From a virus: 64,000 nt of DNA. Location: positions 124,001 to 188,000 of IMG/VR virus record IMGVR_UViG_3300027782_000025; one strand, 5' to 3'. Of the stretch, positions 8,038 to 18,388 are shown piece after piece. Both the position numbers and the translations under genes were made by a program. The notes beneath the pieces are model-generated. The model did not search any database, had not been told where the DNA came from, and saw only the letters and a list, made by a program, of their open reading frames with translations. Each line of letters starts with the position of its first letter. The first letter of the stretch is position 1.

Positions 8038-10232
8038 TTTGTGTAAGTGTGCTCCACTTCCTTTTTGGGGCACTCTTCAAACGGCCCATTGTAAGTTTTA
8101 CCGCGATCAGTCGGTGCGAATTTAGCAGGCATGGCAGCTCTAGCCTTAGGCTGTAGATCAGCCTTAACTTTAATTGCTTTATTGACATATATAAAACTAT
8201 CTGTGCCAGTGGCGCACAGATTTATACTACCAGCCGATGTAAGGTTAATATCACCATCAGAGATAATATTAACACTACCCTTAGCATAGACCTGAGTTAT
8301 ACCAGATGCTTGACCATTAAAAACTGCAACCACATTGTTTTTTTGATCGACGTACTGATACATTGGGGCGCCGAGGCTGGCTCTCAAAGCTGCTAGTTTG
8401 TTTTTATCTGATAACCATAGACCACGGTCAGTAGAATCGACAAGTTCTACCCAAGATCCATCGCCACCAGAATTACCGTCTCTGGCTTCAAAACCAGCAT
8501 TAAGTTTACCTGCAGACGCTGACCCTGAAGAATACATCGGGCCTTCGCCATTCCCAGCTCTAGTCTTAAGTCTAATATACTCATTCTCTAAATCTATTTT
8601 CAGATGGTGTGTGCGAAGCTCGGAATCACCCAAAACTATGGGCTTCCGATTAAATTCGTTTTCTTCCACACCACGATACTTCTCTTGAAAGTTTAAGCCT
8701 AGTGTCGAAGCCATCATGATATATTGATAGCGATCATTAATTTCCATAACTTGGCCGGCTGGGGATCCCCACATAGTTCTATTCAATAAATCATTTTCAT
8801 TAAATTCAAAATTGAAGCCGCGCTGGTTATCCTTCTCTGTCGTTTTGCCTTTAGCACCTGGTGTTCTTCTCCCCTTCACTAAAAACCCATTTCCTCTAGG
8901 CGATTCGACCTTATCAGCTTCAGTGTCGCTAGTACCACGATCATCGAGAACTATTTTAAAACCGTGCCTTGTAACAAGTCTCATCCATCTTGCGTCTCGA
9001 TCCCACCACCACAGATCCTCACGCTCTGTGCGATGCCCAGCTTCTTCTAATAACGGTCTCTTTACGAATTTATCATTTTCTGGATCATTTCCACGATCAT
9101 AAGCTTGAAATAACATGCCACCTTTCGTTCTGATTTTAATCCATCTAAAATCCCATGATTTACTGACTGACAAAAAGCGTCTATCTGATTCATTCTTCGA
9201 AAATTCACCGAGTCTTGATTTTGAAGACCTAGCGAATTTATGTTGTGCATCGAATTCACCAGGCTGAGCCCAACCAACATCGCGCATTTCTATCTTGTGA
9301 CCATATCTGGTTAACATTTCTATGCGCCTAGTGTCGCCAAAATCTGCGTTCCAGTCTACATTTTTGTCGCCCTTACCCCACGATACTGGTCTGTCTTCAT
9401 TTATTAGCTTCTGGTTATATAACCAGCGCTCTACTTCATACTTTCGATCGAGCTTAAAATCACCACTGAATTCTCCTGTGGCCCCTCTTGACACGTACGG
9501 CATTATCTTCTGATCATTATTCCACCAATAGCCCACATCACTCATTATTAACATATTGCCATATTTAGTAATATTAGCAACGAACTTTTTGTCCGGCTCA
9601 TTAACTAGTGGCATAGCATTTTGAGCATCAAATTTTCTTTGCTGAATCGGATCAAGACCTAAGGGAGCTGGATCTATAAAATGTTCAATAGGATAATAAC
9701 CGACAGAGCTGTCAATGTTTAAACTACCATATCTTGATTGAACACCTTGGGACATCGGGCGACCGTCTTTAGGCAGATATTTTATATCATAATCAATTAA
9801 GTCTGGGAGCTTATTGTCAGTATTTGGTTTTTTGTTAACGATATTCTCTACCAAATTAGCTGGCGGTGTCCGCTGGGCCACAAAAGGTATCGGGTAATAA
9901 TTTAATCGGGTCGGAGCTGCATAACCACGCCAGATAGGGGCATATGGGTTACTCTTTTCGAATTCTATCCAGACGAAATCGCCGATACAAGGGACTTCGA
10001 AATGCCCGCTAGACTTTCCACCTATAAAGTTGGCAGGTATAGCCCACGGTGCCTCTACTGGCAATAAAGTATAATCATGGATGTCTGGGCATTTGAACTT
10101 AATTCTTCCCATTGCCAAGGGGTCATCTGTATCGACTACTAAAGCACGATGAGGTCCGACAAAACGATGCTCTTGATCGATTTGATCTTCTTTCACGAAC
10201 TCCTGAGAAATTCTTTCGAAATAGGTCGTCAC
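8034..10232 (-). CDS. Baseplate spike/hub OB-fold protein, gp5-like
   Basis: 732-residue central-spike protein. The N-terminal region (GPHRALVVDTDDPLAMGRIKFKC, residues 27-49) matches the OB-fold of gp5/VgrG spikes, which typically read as a short beta strand followed by DPxxxGRV/I and a conserved PxxGDxVWIEFE segment (VPCIGDFVWIEFE here). The C-terminal part has regular beta-helix-like repeats (VNIISDGDINLTSAGSINL) as in the needle of gp5 and VgrG. No lysozyme domain of the T4 gp5 type is evident in the middle 500 residues, which are rich in Trp, Arg and Asp. The protein would tip the tail tube and pierce the envelope. Confidence 0.8.
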   Translation of the reverse strand: MTTYFERISQEFVKEDQIDQEHRFVGPHRALVVDTDDPLAMGRIKFKCPDIHDYTLLPVEAPWAIPANFIGGKSSGHFEVPCIGDFVWIEFEKSNPYAPIWRGYAAPTRLNYYPIPFVAQRTPPANLVENIVNKKPNTDNKLPDLIDYDIKYLPKDGRPMSQGVQSRYGSLNIDSSVGYYPIEHFIDPAPLGLDPIQQRKFDAQNAMPLVNEPDKKFVANITKYGNMLIMSDVGYWWNNDQKIMPYVSRGATGEFSGDFKLDRKYEVERWLYNQKLINEDRPVSWGKGDKNVDWNADFGDTRRIEMLTRYGHKIEMRDVGWAQPGEFDAQHKFARSSKSRLGEFSKNESDRRFLSVSKSWDFRWIKIRTKGGMLFQAYDRGNDPENDKFVKRPLLEEAGHRTEREDLWWWDRDARWMRLVTRHGFKIVLDDRGTSDTEADKVESPRGNGFLVKGRRTPGAKGKTTEKDNQRGFNFEFNENDLLNRTMWGSPAGQVMEINDRYQYIMMASTLGLNFQEKYRGVEENEFNRKPIVLGDSELRTHHLKIDLENEYIRLKTRAGNGEGPMYSSGSASAGKLNAGFEARDGNSGGDGSWVELVDSTDRGLWLSDKNKLAALRASLGAPMYQYVDQKNNVVAVFNGQASGITQVYAKGSVNIISDGDINLTSAGSINLCATGTDSFIYVNKAIKVKADLQPKARAAMPAKFAPTDRGKTYNGPFEECPKKEVEHTYTK

Positions 10233-10546
10233 AGGAGTTCCTTAAATACAGTTGATAAATTAGGGCATTCTATTACATCTAAAGGGCTTGGCCATCCAAA
10301 CACATTTCTAGCATTATTAAAAGCCACTAAGACCCACCCAAGATTAACATCATTATATACATCTAAGGCGACTAGATCTATCCTCCCTGCATAATTGGCA
10401 GGGACTTGGTACTTAGTTATTTGATCGGCCGGAGGCCTAGTCTTAAACACGGCCATCTCTACCCATCTTCCATATGTTTCTTTTCCATCGAAAGAAATTA
10501 ATGGTGTGTGAATATATCTCGAAGTTTGGCTTAAAGGAAATGCCAT
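10229..10546 (-). CDS. Baseplate wedge protein, gp53-like (LysM-type)
   Basis: 105-residue protein. The second half, YQVPANYAGRIDLVALDVYN followed by LGWVLVAFNNARNVFGWP, has the LysM-like layout of T4 gp53 (bond between neighbouring baseplate wedges): Tyr-x-Val-Pro, then a helix with Asp-Leu-Val-Ala, then Trp and Asn-x-Ala/Ile. Gene order beside the gp5-like spike supports this. It overlaps the gp5-like gene by four bases (ATGA). Confidence 0.7.
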   Translation of the reverse strand: MAFPLSQTSRYIHTPLISFDGKETYGRWVEMAVFKTRPPADQITKYQVPANYAGRIDLVALDVYNDVNLGWVLVAFNNARNVFGWPSPLDVIECPNLSTVFKELL

Positions 10547-10558
10547 CTTAACCCCTTT

Positions 10559-11257
10559 CTAAAACCAACCTTTAGTAGGATATTTTACCAATAATGGAAT
10601 ATTCGCAGCAACATCTGTAGCATCTCCAGTCAAATTATTTGTCCACTCGATAAGTGTCAAGCTAATGTCTGACCGTAGCGGGAATACTTTACTGGCATTG
10701 CCTTCATAGATCATCGGCCCAGAATGCTTAACATCAATAGCGGCACAATAAAAGGTGTAACAATCACCATTTGGGTTGCCGACGTAAGCTGCGTCCGTGT
10801 CACCAAATAACCCATATTTAAAATAAATTATGAAGTCTTCACTCTTGAGATCGGTGGTCGAAGCGCCAGCTGCGCCGATACCAACACCAGAGTTAATATA
10901 ACCTCTTATCTTCTTGACTTCACTCGCTACTTTATCAACATTCCACAAACCTTTACCCAACGCGTCAGTCACTATATATGTCCAAGTTAACGATATCTTT
11001 CTTGCATCTATGCTCTTAACATAAGCGATCGGCGGTAATGTCGCAACAGCCTTAGATTCCCAGTTCATAGACTTATTGTCAGAAGTAACCTGCGGTGGAA
11101 ATTGAAAATTTACGGCCGTCCCGCTGCATTTGCCGACGCGCTGCATATTGGCAGCCCTCTGCGCTTTCGCATCACCCACAAGTGTTCTCTTGCCGTAAAA
11201 TACCAAAGAGCACGATTCAGCTATTATTTGATCTGATTCCGTTAATTGAAATGCCAT
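10559..11257 (-). CDS. Tail-tube/baseplate protein, possibly gp54/gp48-like
   Basis: 232-residue structural protein. Regions such as DARKISLTWTYIVTD and DISLTLIEWTNN resemble the beta-sandwich of tail-tube-related proteins, which also serve as tube initiators on the hub (T4 gp48/gp54; Pvc7-like proteins). It starts inside the stop of the tape measure gene (TAATG) and precedes the gp53-like gene, where a tube-initiator is expected. The exact equivalent is uncertain. Confidence 0.6.
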   Translation of the reverse strand: MAFQLTESDQIIAESCSLVFYGKRTLVGDAKAQRAANMQRVGKCSGTAVNFQFPPQVTSDNKSMNWESKAVATLPPIAYVKSIDARKISLTWTYIVTDALGKGLWNVDKVASEVKKIRGYINSGVGIGAAGASTTDLKSEDFIIYFKYGLFGDTDAAYVGNPNGDCYTFYCAAIDVKHSGPMIYEGNASKVFPLRSDISLTLIEWTNNLTGDATDVAANIPLLVKYPTKGWF

Positions 11258-14200
11258 TATATTTCAAATCCTCTAGGTGAACCGAAGAGACTAAGACCGA
11301 AATTGGTAGCGTTTCTTTGGTCAGCTGGTTTTAATGCTTCGAGTATTTTATCTAAAGTATCTTTTGATTCGCCCAAAAGTTCATTAGTCTTTATAACTGG
11401 GTCTTCCTCGTTGTTTACAGCAGGATTAGTTAAAGTCGTTGGTTTTCCAGAAGTCAATTCGGAAGCTATCTTGGTCTCATCGCTAATAGCCTTAGAATAT
11501 TCCATGCCGATCTTTTCTAAAGCAAGAGATAGGCTTTTAACCTTTTCTAATGCTTCATCAGTCGGCGAAAACTTCTGAAACGATTCGATAATGGCGGCAA
11601 GTGGTAAAGCCGAAAGACCAGTCACTGCATCTTTTATTAGCATCATCGAAGCTGCCAAACTACTAAACGATGCTGAAAGTCTATCTAACGGATCTGCAAA
11701 ATCATTTAAAGTATTAGCGTATTCTGCTATCTTGTTAACAGCAACACCTAAAAACATAGAAGCGAAATAAATGCTCATAGCGCCTGAAAATAATATCGCG
11801 CCGGCAGCCAGCATCCCATATGCTATCCAAGTTATGATTGGCACCGTAACCCATAGCTGCAAAATCGCAGCCAGCAATAAAGGACCAGTTATAAGCAATA
11901 GAACAGCGGAATTTAACAACATGCTAGATGCAGCCAAAAGGGCTGTAGCCCCAATCAAAGCAGCTGTCCCAGCAAACATTAGAGCGGTCGAGAATATGAC
12001 CAATACAAATGATGCGGCAAGAAGAACGCCTGTGGATGCAGCGATCAGAGCAGAAGCGAAGATTAAGATAGGCGCTGTGCCAAGAAGAAGATAAGCACCA
12101 CGTAGTAAAGCATTAGCACCATACCATAAATTCATACCAGATGAAAGAATCTCGCCAGAAGCTTGAAGCAAAATGGGAGAGATACTGGCTAAAGCAGTAG
12201 TAGCAGCCGATAATGCATCTATTCCAGCAGTGACCACCATCACAGCATAGTTTAGAATCATAGCACCAATAAGCAAACCGAAAGCGCCAGTTACAAGCGG
12301 CTGCGAAGCCGTAGCTAAAATCTCGGCAACTTCTTTTAAACCTATAACAGCAGCTTTTGCTGTATCCAAGAAGGTTAAATCTAAACTCAAAAAAGTATCA
12401 CTAAGCGATTGTATTGCCTGCGAGAACGCATCTAATGGATCAGCTATTTCGCCAAGCTCAACTACCTTAGCTGTATCGATACTTGCCAGTGCATTAACGC
12501 CAGCAGCTATAGTGGTAGCTGTCGCTGCAAAAACAGCCAAAGCTGCCGGATCTATTCCAGCCATAGATGCCACCAAACCTGCTACCCCAGCGCCAAATTC
12601 TTGAAGCGGAATGGAAATCGTTGATAACAAGTCGATCGAAGCTGGATCGATCGCACCCATAGCTTTAAGTAAAGCTGATATTCCAGTAGCAACGCTTGTA
12701 AAATTAGTCGCAAAATCAGCCCCCGCACCACTAAGAGCCTGCGAAATAGCTGCAACACCCATAGAGAACATGACTAGAGGGCCGGCCAAGAGACTTAAAA
12801 TACTAATCGCTTTAGGGTCGATTGTAGACAATGAACTTATGCCTGCTGCTAGCGCTTTGAAGTTATCACCCATGTTGGCGCCGCCTAGAGCAAAAGCAGC
12901 GCCGATTATCATTACTCCCAACGCCAGCGGCAGCAAAGCAACGCCTATTGCTGCTAATCTTAAAGCACCTGTAAACCCGATCTCCCAAGCAAAAGCAGCT
13001 AGTCCAACGCCAAATTCCTGCATCTGAGCGGCGAGGCCTGGTTGCATCGCCGAAGCTATCATTGAAAGCCCGTAGGCCAATAAAATCGTGGCCGCAGCTA
13101 ATACTACGCAAGCCACGGCAAACACGAAAAACGCTGCTGATAGAGCGACGATCGCCACCCCAAACGGGATGGCGGCTGGTATAAATACTACCATCGCCGT
13201 AGCCAAAAGATACAAGGAAACTGCTAAAAGAGCAACACTAAGAGCTAAAGTCGGTGTCAACACAGAAGCCACCAGCAAAAACGCTTGTGCCATAATGTAA
13301 ATCCCAACAGCTGCCAATAAAGCAGCGACACCAAAAGCAAGAACTACCGCAGCGAAAGCAAGCAGCACAGGGGCGCCCACAGTTAATGCCGGAATCACAA
13401 AATAAAGGACAGCCCCCAAAACACCTAACATTAAAGCAAAGAATAAACCACCAGCCACGATCTTGCCATAATCTACACTTGCAACAACGACTAAAGCTTG
13501 AGCCATTACCCACATAGCTCCAGCTGTTATGAGCAAAGCGACGGATAAGATAAGAATCGGAACGGCTGTTGTTCTAGCGACACTAGCCAATTTATCAATG
13601 CCGCTTGAAACATACCCCATAAAAGTATTGAAGGCTTGGCCGACGCTAGTGGCCAAAGATGACAAGATAGAACCCATCGAACCAACCATGCTCTGAATAG
13701 CAGTCGTCAATCTAGTGACAGCCGCAGACACAGCATTGGTAAAGAAGTTAGTTACAGTAAAGGCCTGCCATAGCCAGATGACTATAGAAACGATAGGGCC
13801 TATTAAAGCCAGTAAAGTAGCACCTAAAATTATAAGGCCTACTACTAATACGCTTATTATATAAGCGCCCCACTGCAATCCCGAGACAAGCAGATTCCAG
13901 CCAGGTATAACACTTCCGAAATAATCAGACCATTTAGCAATCCATCCTCCAAATTCTATAATTTTATCTATAGCATAATTAAGCCACTCTACTAACCAAG
14001 TTACGAACTCGAAAAATGGTTTTATAAACATTATAACCAATGCACCGCCTCGACTAGCTAGTATGCTTAATTGACTAGACAAGGTTCCCATAGAGGCACT
14101 GAATTTGTCGCCAACCGATTTGGAATCTTCCATCCTTTTATTTAATAATTTTACAGCTTCGATTGAATTCGGGTCAATACCTCCTTTCTTCATTTCGTCG

Positions 14201-15936
14201 GCCATTTTCTTATAGATAGCTATTTGTTCTTCTGAAAAACCTTGGCTCTTATACTGTGCCATAAGAATAGAATTAGCCTGCAAATCATTGCCAATACTGT
14301 TAAATGCACTCGCCACTTTCGTTGCCATCGATATATGCGCTTTGCCTATATCTTCAGGCGTCCTGATAGCGATTCCAGATAAAGCTTCTAGCGTTATAAG
14401 GTCTTCAAAAGTCGTACTATTCATCTTTTTTACAGCGTCAGTGCTAACGCCTAAAGATTTGGCCATAGCTAATTGTGCAGCTGTGGTTTTATTAACAGCG
14501 TTTGTAACATCTTTACTCAATTTATCGCCTAGCAGAAGAAATCTCTGCTGCATCAGATCGACGATGACTTGGACGTCTTGCCCTTCAAGGCCAAACTTAG
14601 CCATCGAATCTGCAAGTCCGAGCATTGTTTCCTTGGTCTCTTTTACATTATAACCCATGTTTTTTAATGTTCTTGAAGCACCAGCCAAAGACTTACCCGA
14701 TAAACCCGTCATCTTTTCCAGCTGAACCATGGTGGTAGCCAACTCTACTAAATCCTTCTTTCCAGTCTTTACATTTATAAGCTCTTTGACCATCTTTGCA
14801 GACTCTTCTGCAGCTATACCGCTCGATAAAGATACTTGCGCTGATATATTTGCTAATTCATACATCGAACCCACTGAACGATAAGTCGATTCTCTAAAAT
14901 TGTCTGCTATACCATCTATCTTTTTGGCTTCGCTTACTACTTTCCCCCAGATGTATGCTAACATCTGTGTCGATGTTTTGTTCTCTTCGATCTCTTTGTT
15001 AAGTTCTTTTACTTGTCTTCTTAACTGTTTTACAAGCTCGCCCTCAGATTCAACCGCAGCAGCTTCTGCAGCATGTGATTCATTCTTTGTATCTATAGCA
15101 GTAGTAATTTGATTTACGATCTTTAAGTGGTCTTCTAAGAGACCCAACTCAGCCTCAGTATACTGTCCGGTTGCGCTTGTAGAATTTCTTATATTTAAAG
15201 ATTGTCTCTGTATAGCCGCCATTGCTATGGATATGAGCTTAAAAGAATCCGCAGAAGTCTTAGTAGCAAGTTCGATCTTTGTTACAGCTTCTTCATACAG
15301 TTTAAATTCTTTGTTATACTTATCGAATTTAATATAATATTCATCGAACCCTGTATACATCTTATCTGATTTTTCTTTTATAGAATCAATATTTTTTATA
15401 AAAGTATCGAAAGCTATATTTATGTCAGCTAAAACTTTACTTCCGACGATAGACGTATTCAACGCATCAGACAATAGAGCTACATTTTTACCTAGGTTTT
15501 GGGATTTTGATTCGATATTACCGAAATCCTCTGACAATTTTGTAGAAGATAAAAGCGCACTTCCTAATGACGACTTCATCGTTTCAGTTAATGAATTGAT
15601 CTCGCCAATGTTAGATGATATATCATTATATGCAGTATTGATGGTATCAAAAGTATCTGATAGCCCCTTATTACTATCGGCAGTGGTCGCCACAGCATCA
15701 GCGAAAGACTGAGCACTAGTGAATATGTCTTTAAAATCAGATTTTATAACGGCACTACTGCTACTGATCGCATCAAATACTGATTTGGTGCTATTTAAGG
15801 CCGCATTCAGCTTTTTGTCGATATCACCAGAAAGCTGGAGAACATCATTAGATAATGATCCTAAGGCCTTTTCTGCCAATACAGTATTCATCTGTAATTC
15901 TATGCTTAAACCTAGCACATTTGGATCTACAGCCAT
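11257..15936 (-). CDS. Tail tape measure protein
   Basis: 1559-residue protein, by far the longest in the tail operon, which sets tail length and is ejected ahead of the DNA. Residues 1-330 are Ser/Thr/Asp-rich and coiled-coil-like; residues about 330-640 are helical; from about 640 onward come many long hydrophobic Ala/Leu/Ile/Val-rich segments, such as GALVIMFIKPFFEFVTWL and LLALIGPIVSIVIWLW, typical of tape measures that insert into the host membrane. The start has GGAGG eight bases upstream of ATG 15936. Apparent plus-strand open frames opposite this gene arise from its alanine-rich codons and are not genes. Confidence 0.92.
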   Translation of the reverse strand: MAVDPNVLGLSIELQMNTVLAEKALGSLSNDVLQLSGDIDKKLNAALNSTKSVFDAISSSSAVIKSDFKDIFTSAQSFADAVATTADSNKGLSDTFDTINTAYNDISSNIGEINSLTETMKSSLGSALLSSTKLSEDFGNIESKSQNLGKNVALLSDALNTSIVGSKVLADINIAFDTFIKNIDSIKEKSDKMYTGFDEYYIKFDKYNKEFKLYEEAVTKIELATKTSADSFKLISIAMAAIQRQSLNIRNSTSATGQYTEAELGLLEDHLKIVNQITTAIDTKNESHAAEAAAVESEGELVKQLRRQVKELNKEIEENKTSTQMLAYIWGKVVSEAKKIDGIADNFRESTYRSVGSMYELANISAQVSLSSGIAAEESAKMVKELINVKTGKKDLVELATTMVQLEKMTGLSGKSLAGASRTLKNMGYNVKETKETMLGLADSMAKFGLEGQDVQVIVDLMQQRFLLLGDKLSKDVTNAVNKTTAAQLAMAKSLGVSTDAVKKMNSTTFEDLITLEALSGIAIRTPEDIGKAHISMATKVASAFNSIGNDLQANSILMAQYKSQGFSEEQIAIYKKMADEMKKGGIDPNSIEAVKLLNKRMEDSKSVGDKFSASMGTLSSQLSILASRGGALVIMFIKPFFEFVTWLVEWLNYAIDKIIEFGGWIAKWSDYFGSVIPGWNLLVSGLQWGAYIISVLVVGLIILGATLLALIGPIVSIVIWLWQAFTVTNFFTNAVSAAVTRLTTAIQSMVGSMGSILSSLATSVGQAFNTFMGYVSSGIDKLASVARTTAVPILILSVALLITAGAMWVMAQALVVVASVDYGKIVAGGLFFALMLGVLGAVLYFVIPALTVGAPVLLAFAAVVLAFGVAALLAAVGIYIMAQAFLLVASVLTPTLALSVALLAVSLYLLATAMVVFIPAAIPFGVAIVALSAAFFVFAVACVVLAAATILLAYGLSMIASAMQPGLAAQMQEFGVGLAAFAWEIGFTGALRLAAIGVALLPLALGVMIIGAAFALGGANMGDNFKALAAGISSLSTIDPKAISILSLLAGPLVMFSMGVAAISQALSGAGADFATNFTSVATGISALLKAMGAIDPASIDLLSTISIPLQEFGAGVAGLVASMAGIDPAALAVFAATATTIAAGVNALASIDTAKVVELGEIADPLDAFSQAIQSLSDTFLSLDLTFLDTAKAAVIGLKEVAEILATASQPLVTGAFGLLIGAMILNYAVMVVTAGIDALSAATTALASISPILLQASGEILSSGMNLWYGANALLRGAYLLLGTAPILIFASALIAASTGVLLAASFVLVIFSTALMFAGTAALIGATALLAASSMLLNSAVLLLITGPLLLAAILQLWVTVPIITWIAYGMLAAGAILFSGAMSIYFASMFLGVAVNKIAEYANTLNDFADPLDRLSASFSSLAASMMLIKDAVTGLSALPLAAIIESFQKFSPTDEALEKVKSLSLALEKIGMEYSKAISDETKIASELTSGKPTTLTNPAVNNEEDPVIKTNELLGESKDTLDKILEALKPADQRNATNFGLSLFGSPRGFEI

Positions 15937-15981
15937 TAATAACGCCTCCGGTCGGATGTATTATATATTCGATGGGGAATA

Positions 15982-17325
15982 TTATTCTTTAGCTGAGAAT
16001 CTAACTGAAGCCGTGTCTGTGGTGAATCGACAGACATCAAAGATAGTTCTCCACTCTTTGGTGTCGATATTCCAACGGTGCTCAAAACCCATTAGTGTCC
16101 AATTACCAGTCCAATTGTGGAATTGATCTGGACCGTCTGATTGATCTAAGACAAGGTCTGCTGGTACTACGCCAGCAGAATTTGCTGGCCTCACGTATTC
16201 TATGTAAACGGTATCAGTGCCAAGGCCGATAGTATTATCTATCAATCCTGCTCCGGGAAAATCAAATCTGGCGTGTATTAAATTATATGCACCGTTCAAG
16301 TAAAGATTTGTAGCTCTATTTCTTATATAATCCCTATACATAAAACCAGTCGAACCATCGTTATAAAGTTCTGGTGGTGTTCTGCTGGCTGAAGTACCCT
16401 TCAGAAATCCAACCGCATCATTTTGCTTGATTGGCCCATGCGGGGTGGGATAGCCGGCAGTTATTTTGGATGAAGTATTAATGTCTTTGACAATACAATA
16501 TAATTCCTTAGGATCACTCTTTATGTCTATGTATTCTCCAGTAGTAGTACTTATGCCACTACTTGCTAACTTATTAATCATCGCTATAAAATCTTCGTTA
16601 CCAATAGCATATATCTCAAAGATATCAGCGTTCTTATAAATTCCTAAAGGCTTTGGCTTAAATTCGCCTTGAGGACAGATATTGATTAGAGGTGGTATGC
16701 CTTCAACAGGCGCGTATTCTTTAACCCCATATACCATCTGAGTCTTGGACTTTGTAAACATCGTGCCCATCTCCATCAACTGCCTGATGAATCGGGTCGG
16801 GCGCTGTCGCATCATATACCAATAATTTTCATCGTTATCAAGCGTCGGTGTTACTTTGTATGGTATTGAAGTATTTTCTGCAATTACTTTTTCTATTGCT
16901 TTTGATATCTTTCCCTTATAAGCTTTCCCACTTGCGCCAGCATAAGCTAGTTGATAATCAGCAGTGGTTATCGCTTCAAAATCAATGATAATGCCGCCAA
17001 AACCACCTCGCGCTCTAACATTAGCTTTAGTCAATAATAATTGAATCTTCCTAGTCGAAGTTTCGGGATAAACACCCTTTGCATATGCTATTTTAAAATG
17101 GACTTTAATCTCTTCTTTTAGCTTTTTTGGATACCAAACATTTTTATAAAAAGCGTCCCAACGCTCTAGATTGGTATCATACATAGAAAATCGTAATTGC
17201 AGACCACCATTATATGCGCCGGAAAAAAATATTTCTGTAACTCCAGGACCTATATTTTCATTTACATAAGGTGGTATAGTCAAATCGAGGACTATAATAC
17301 CGGTCATCTTCGGTGTAAATGCCAT
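15982..17325 (-). CDS. Baseplate hub protein, gp27-like
   Basis: 447-residue structural protein. The middle segment YWYMMRQRPTRFIRQLMEMG and the beta-rich flanks resemble gp27-type hub proteins (also Pvc/VgrG-related), which form the torus between tube and spike. The C-terminus (WTLMGFEHRWNIDTKEWRTIF) is typical of this fold. It lies immediately upstream of the tape measure. It shares a TAATG with the primase stop, so the two are translationally coupled although functionally unrelated. Confidence 0.6.
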   Translation of the reverse strand: MAFTPKMTGIIVLDLTIPPYVNENIGPGVTEIFFSGAYNGGLQLRFSMYDTNLERWDAFYKNVWYPKKLKEEIKVHFKIAYAKGVYPETSTRKIQLLLTKANVRARGGFGGIIIDFEAITTADYQLAYAGASGKAYKGKISKAIEKVIAENTSIPYKVTPTLDNDENYWYMMRQRPTRFIRQLMEMGTMFTKSKTQMVYGVKEYAPVEGIPPLINICPQGEFKPKPLGIYKNADIFEIYAIGNEDFIAMINKLASSGISTTTGEYIDIKSDPKELYCIVKDINTSSKITAGYPTPHGPIKQNDAVGFLKGTSASRTPPELYNDGSTGFMYRDYIRNRATNLYLNGAYNLIHARFDFPGAGLIDNTIGLGTDTVYIEYVRPANSAGVVPADLVLDQSDGPDQFHNWTGNWTLMGFEHRWNIDTKEWRTIFDVCRFTTDTASVRFSAKE

Positions 17326-18368
17326 TATCGAGCCTTTATCTTTAGTCTAATCAATGCGTTTTCATCGATTTTCACTAAATTATTGTCAATATATTTTATA
17401 ATGTCTTCCCGCCCTAGACCGGCCTCTGTAATTAACTCGTTCCAGTCCTTAATATTTTTTCCATTACTATTCTTGGGCGGCACCACATAATATATATCAT
17501 TCACATATGGTCTTATTTTATTATAATTCTGAATTATGCTTTGCAAGCCAGCCTTGTCATTATCAGGCGTCAAGACTACTTCCTTGGACCCTGTTAACCT
17601 TAGCTTTTTGCATTGATTATCAGTCAATGCTGCCCCGCCGCTAGCAATAGCGCCAAGGCCGATACTATTTTTATCAAAAATCGATTCAGTGATAAAGCAT
17701 CGACCATTATGAGCCACATCATCAAAACCAAAAAGAAAATCACCCTTTGAAACATTATTAACGCCGACCAATTTTCCTTCTTTATAAATATTGCGGTCTG
17801 GGAAGCGAAATGTTTTATTTATAAAGGAACGTGATTGCCAATATACCATTTCGCCAAATTCGAAGTAAGGCCAAAGCACGTCGTTGCCGCAGTGGTGCAA
17901 TGCTTGATGCTCGACATCTTCTTGGTTATACCCTCTTCTAATCAGCCACATCAAGATAGATGTCATTAATGTAGAGCCGTGCTCATTTATAATCGATGAA
18001 CCGGTTGGTAATTGAATCTGGTCTTCTATTATTTCAGGACCAGAAGGTTCTACAACTGATAAGCCGGGCCTAATCCCAGCAATCAGCCGATATGCTTCTT
18101 CAAAACTGCAATGTCTTACAAGTCTTATAAAATTCAAAAAAGAAACGTTTCGTTTACCGCTTTTAGGATTAGCTTGGCCTGCCCAAGTTTCATCTCCACG
18201 CCAGTCATGACATATACCTTTTTTCGGATTTATGTTAAAATGAAATCCGATATCATCGTTCAGAGGATTGCATATTATATATTCTTCGCCTTCACGTCTT
18301 ACCTTATAGACGTGATTTTTTTTAATATATTCTATAATCTTTTCAGCTGGAAGGTCCCATTTTTTCAT
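17325..18368 (-). CDS. DnaG-type DNA primase (TOPRIM)
   Basis: 347-residue primase that makes RNA primers. The N-terminus has a CHC2-like zinc region (Cys33, then GICHDW with Cys53 and His54; not all usual ligands are obvious). The TOPRIM domain shows the catalytic Glu in TESIFDK (about residue 228) and the DxD-like pair in LTPDNDKAG (about 269-271). ATG 18368 follows GGGGTG; an in-frame GTG lies two codons earlier. The location is striking: the gene sits inside the tail operon between virion genes, with a stop/start overlap to the hub gene downstream. Confidence 0.82.
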   Translation of the reverse strand: MKKWDLPAEKIIEYIKKNHVYKVRREGEEYIICNPLNDDIGFHFNINPKKGICHDWRGDETWAGQANPKSGKRNVSFLNFIRLVRHCSFEEAYRLIAGIRPGLSVVEPSGPEIIEDQIQLPTGSSIINEHGSTLMTSILMWLIRRGYNQEDVEHQALHHCGNDVLWPYFEFGEMVYWQSRSFINKTFRFPDRNIYKEGKLVGVNNVSKGDFLFGFDDVAHNGRCFITESIFDKNSIGLGAIASGGAALTDNQCKKLRLTGSKEVVLTPDNDKAGLQSIIQNYNKIRPYVNDIYYVVPPKNSNGKNIKDWNELITEAGLGREDIIKYIDNNLVKIDENALIRLKIKAR

Positions 18369-18388
18369 ATTCACCCCGATAAATAATA

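Noticed and set aside
12611-13027. 138-residue plus-strand Ala/Pro-rich frame inside the tape measure
   Set aside because: It is the shadow of alanine-rich codons of the tape measure; several similar frames occur in the same stretch.
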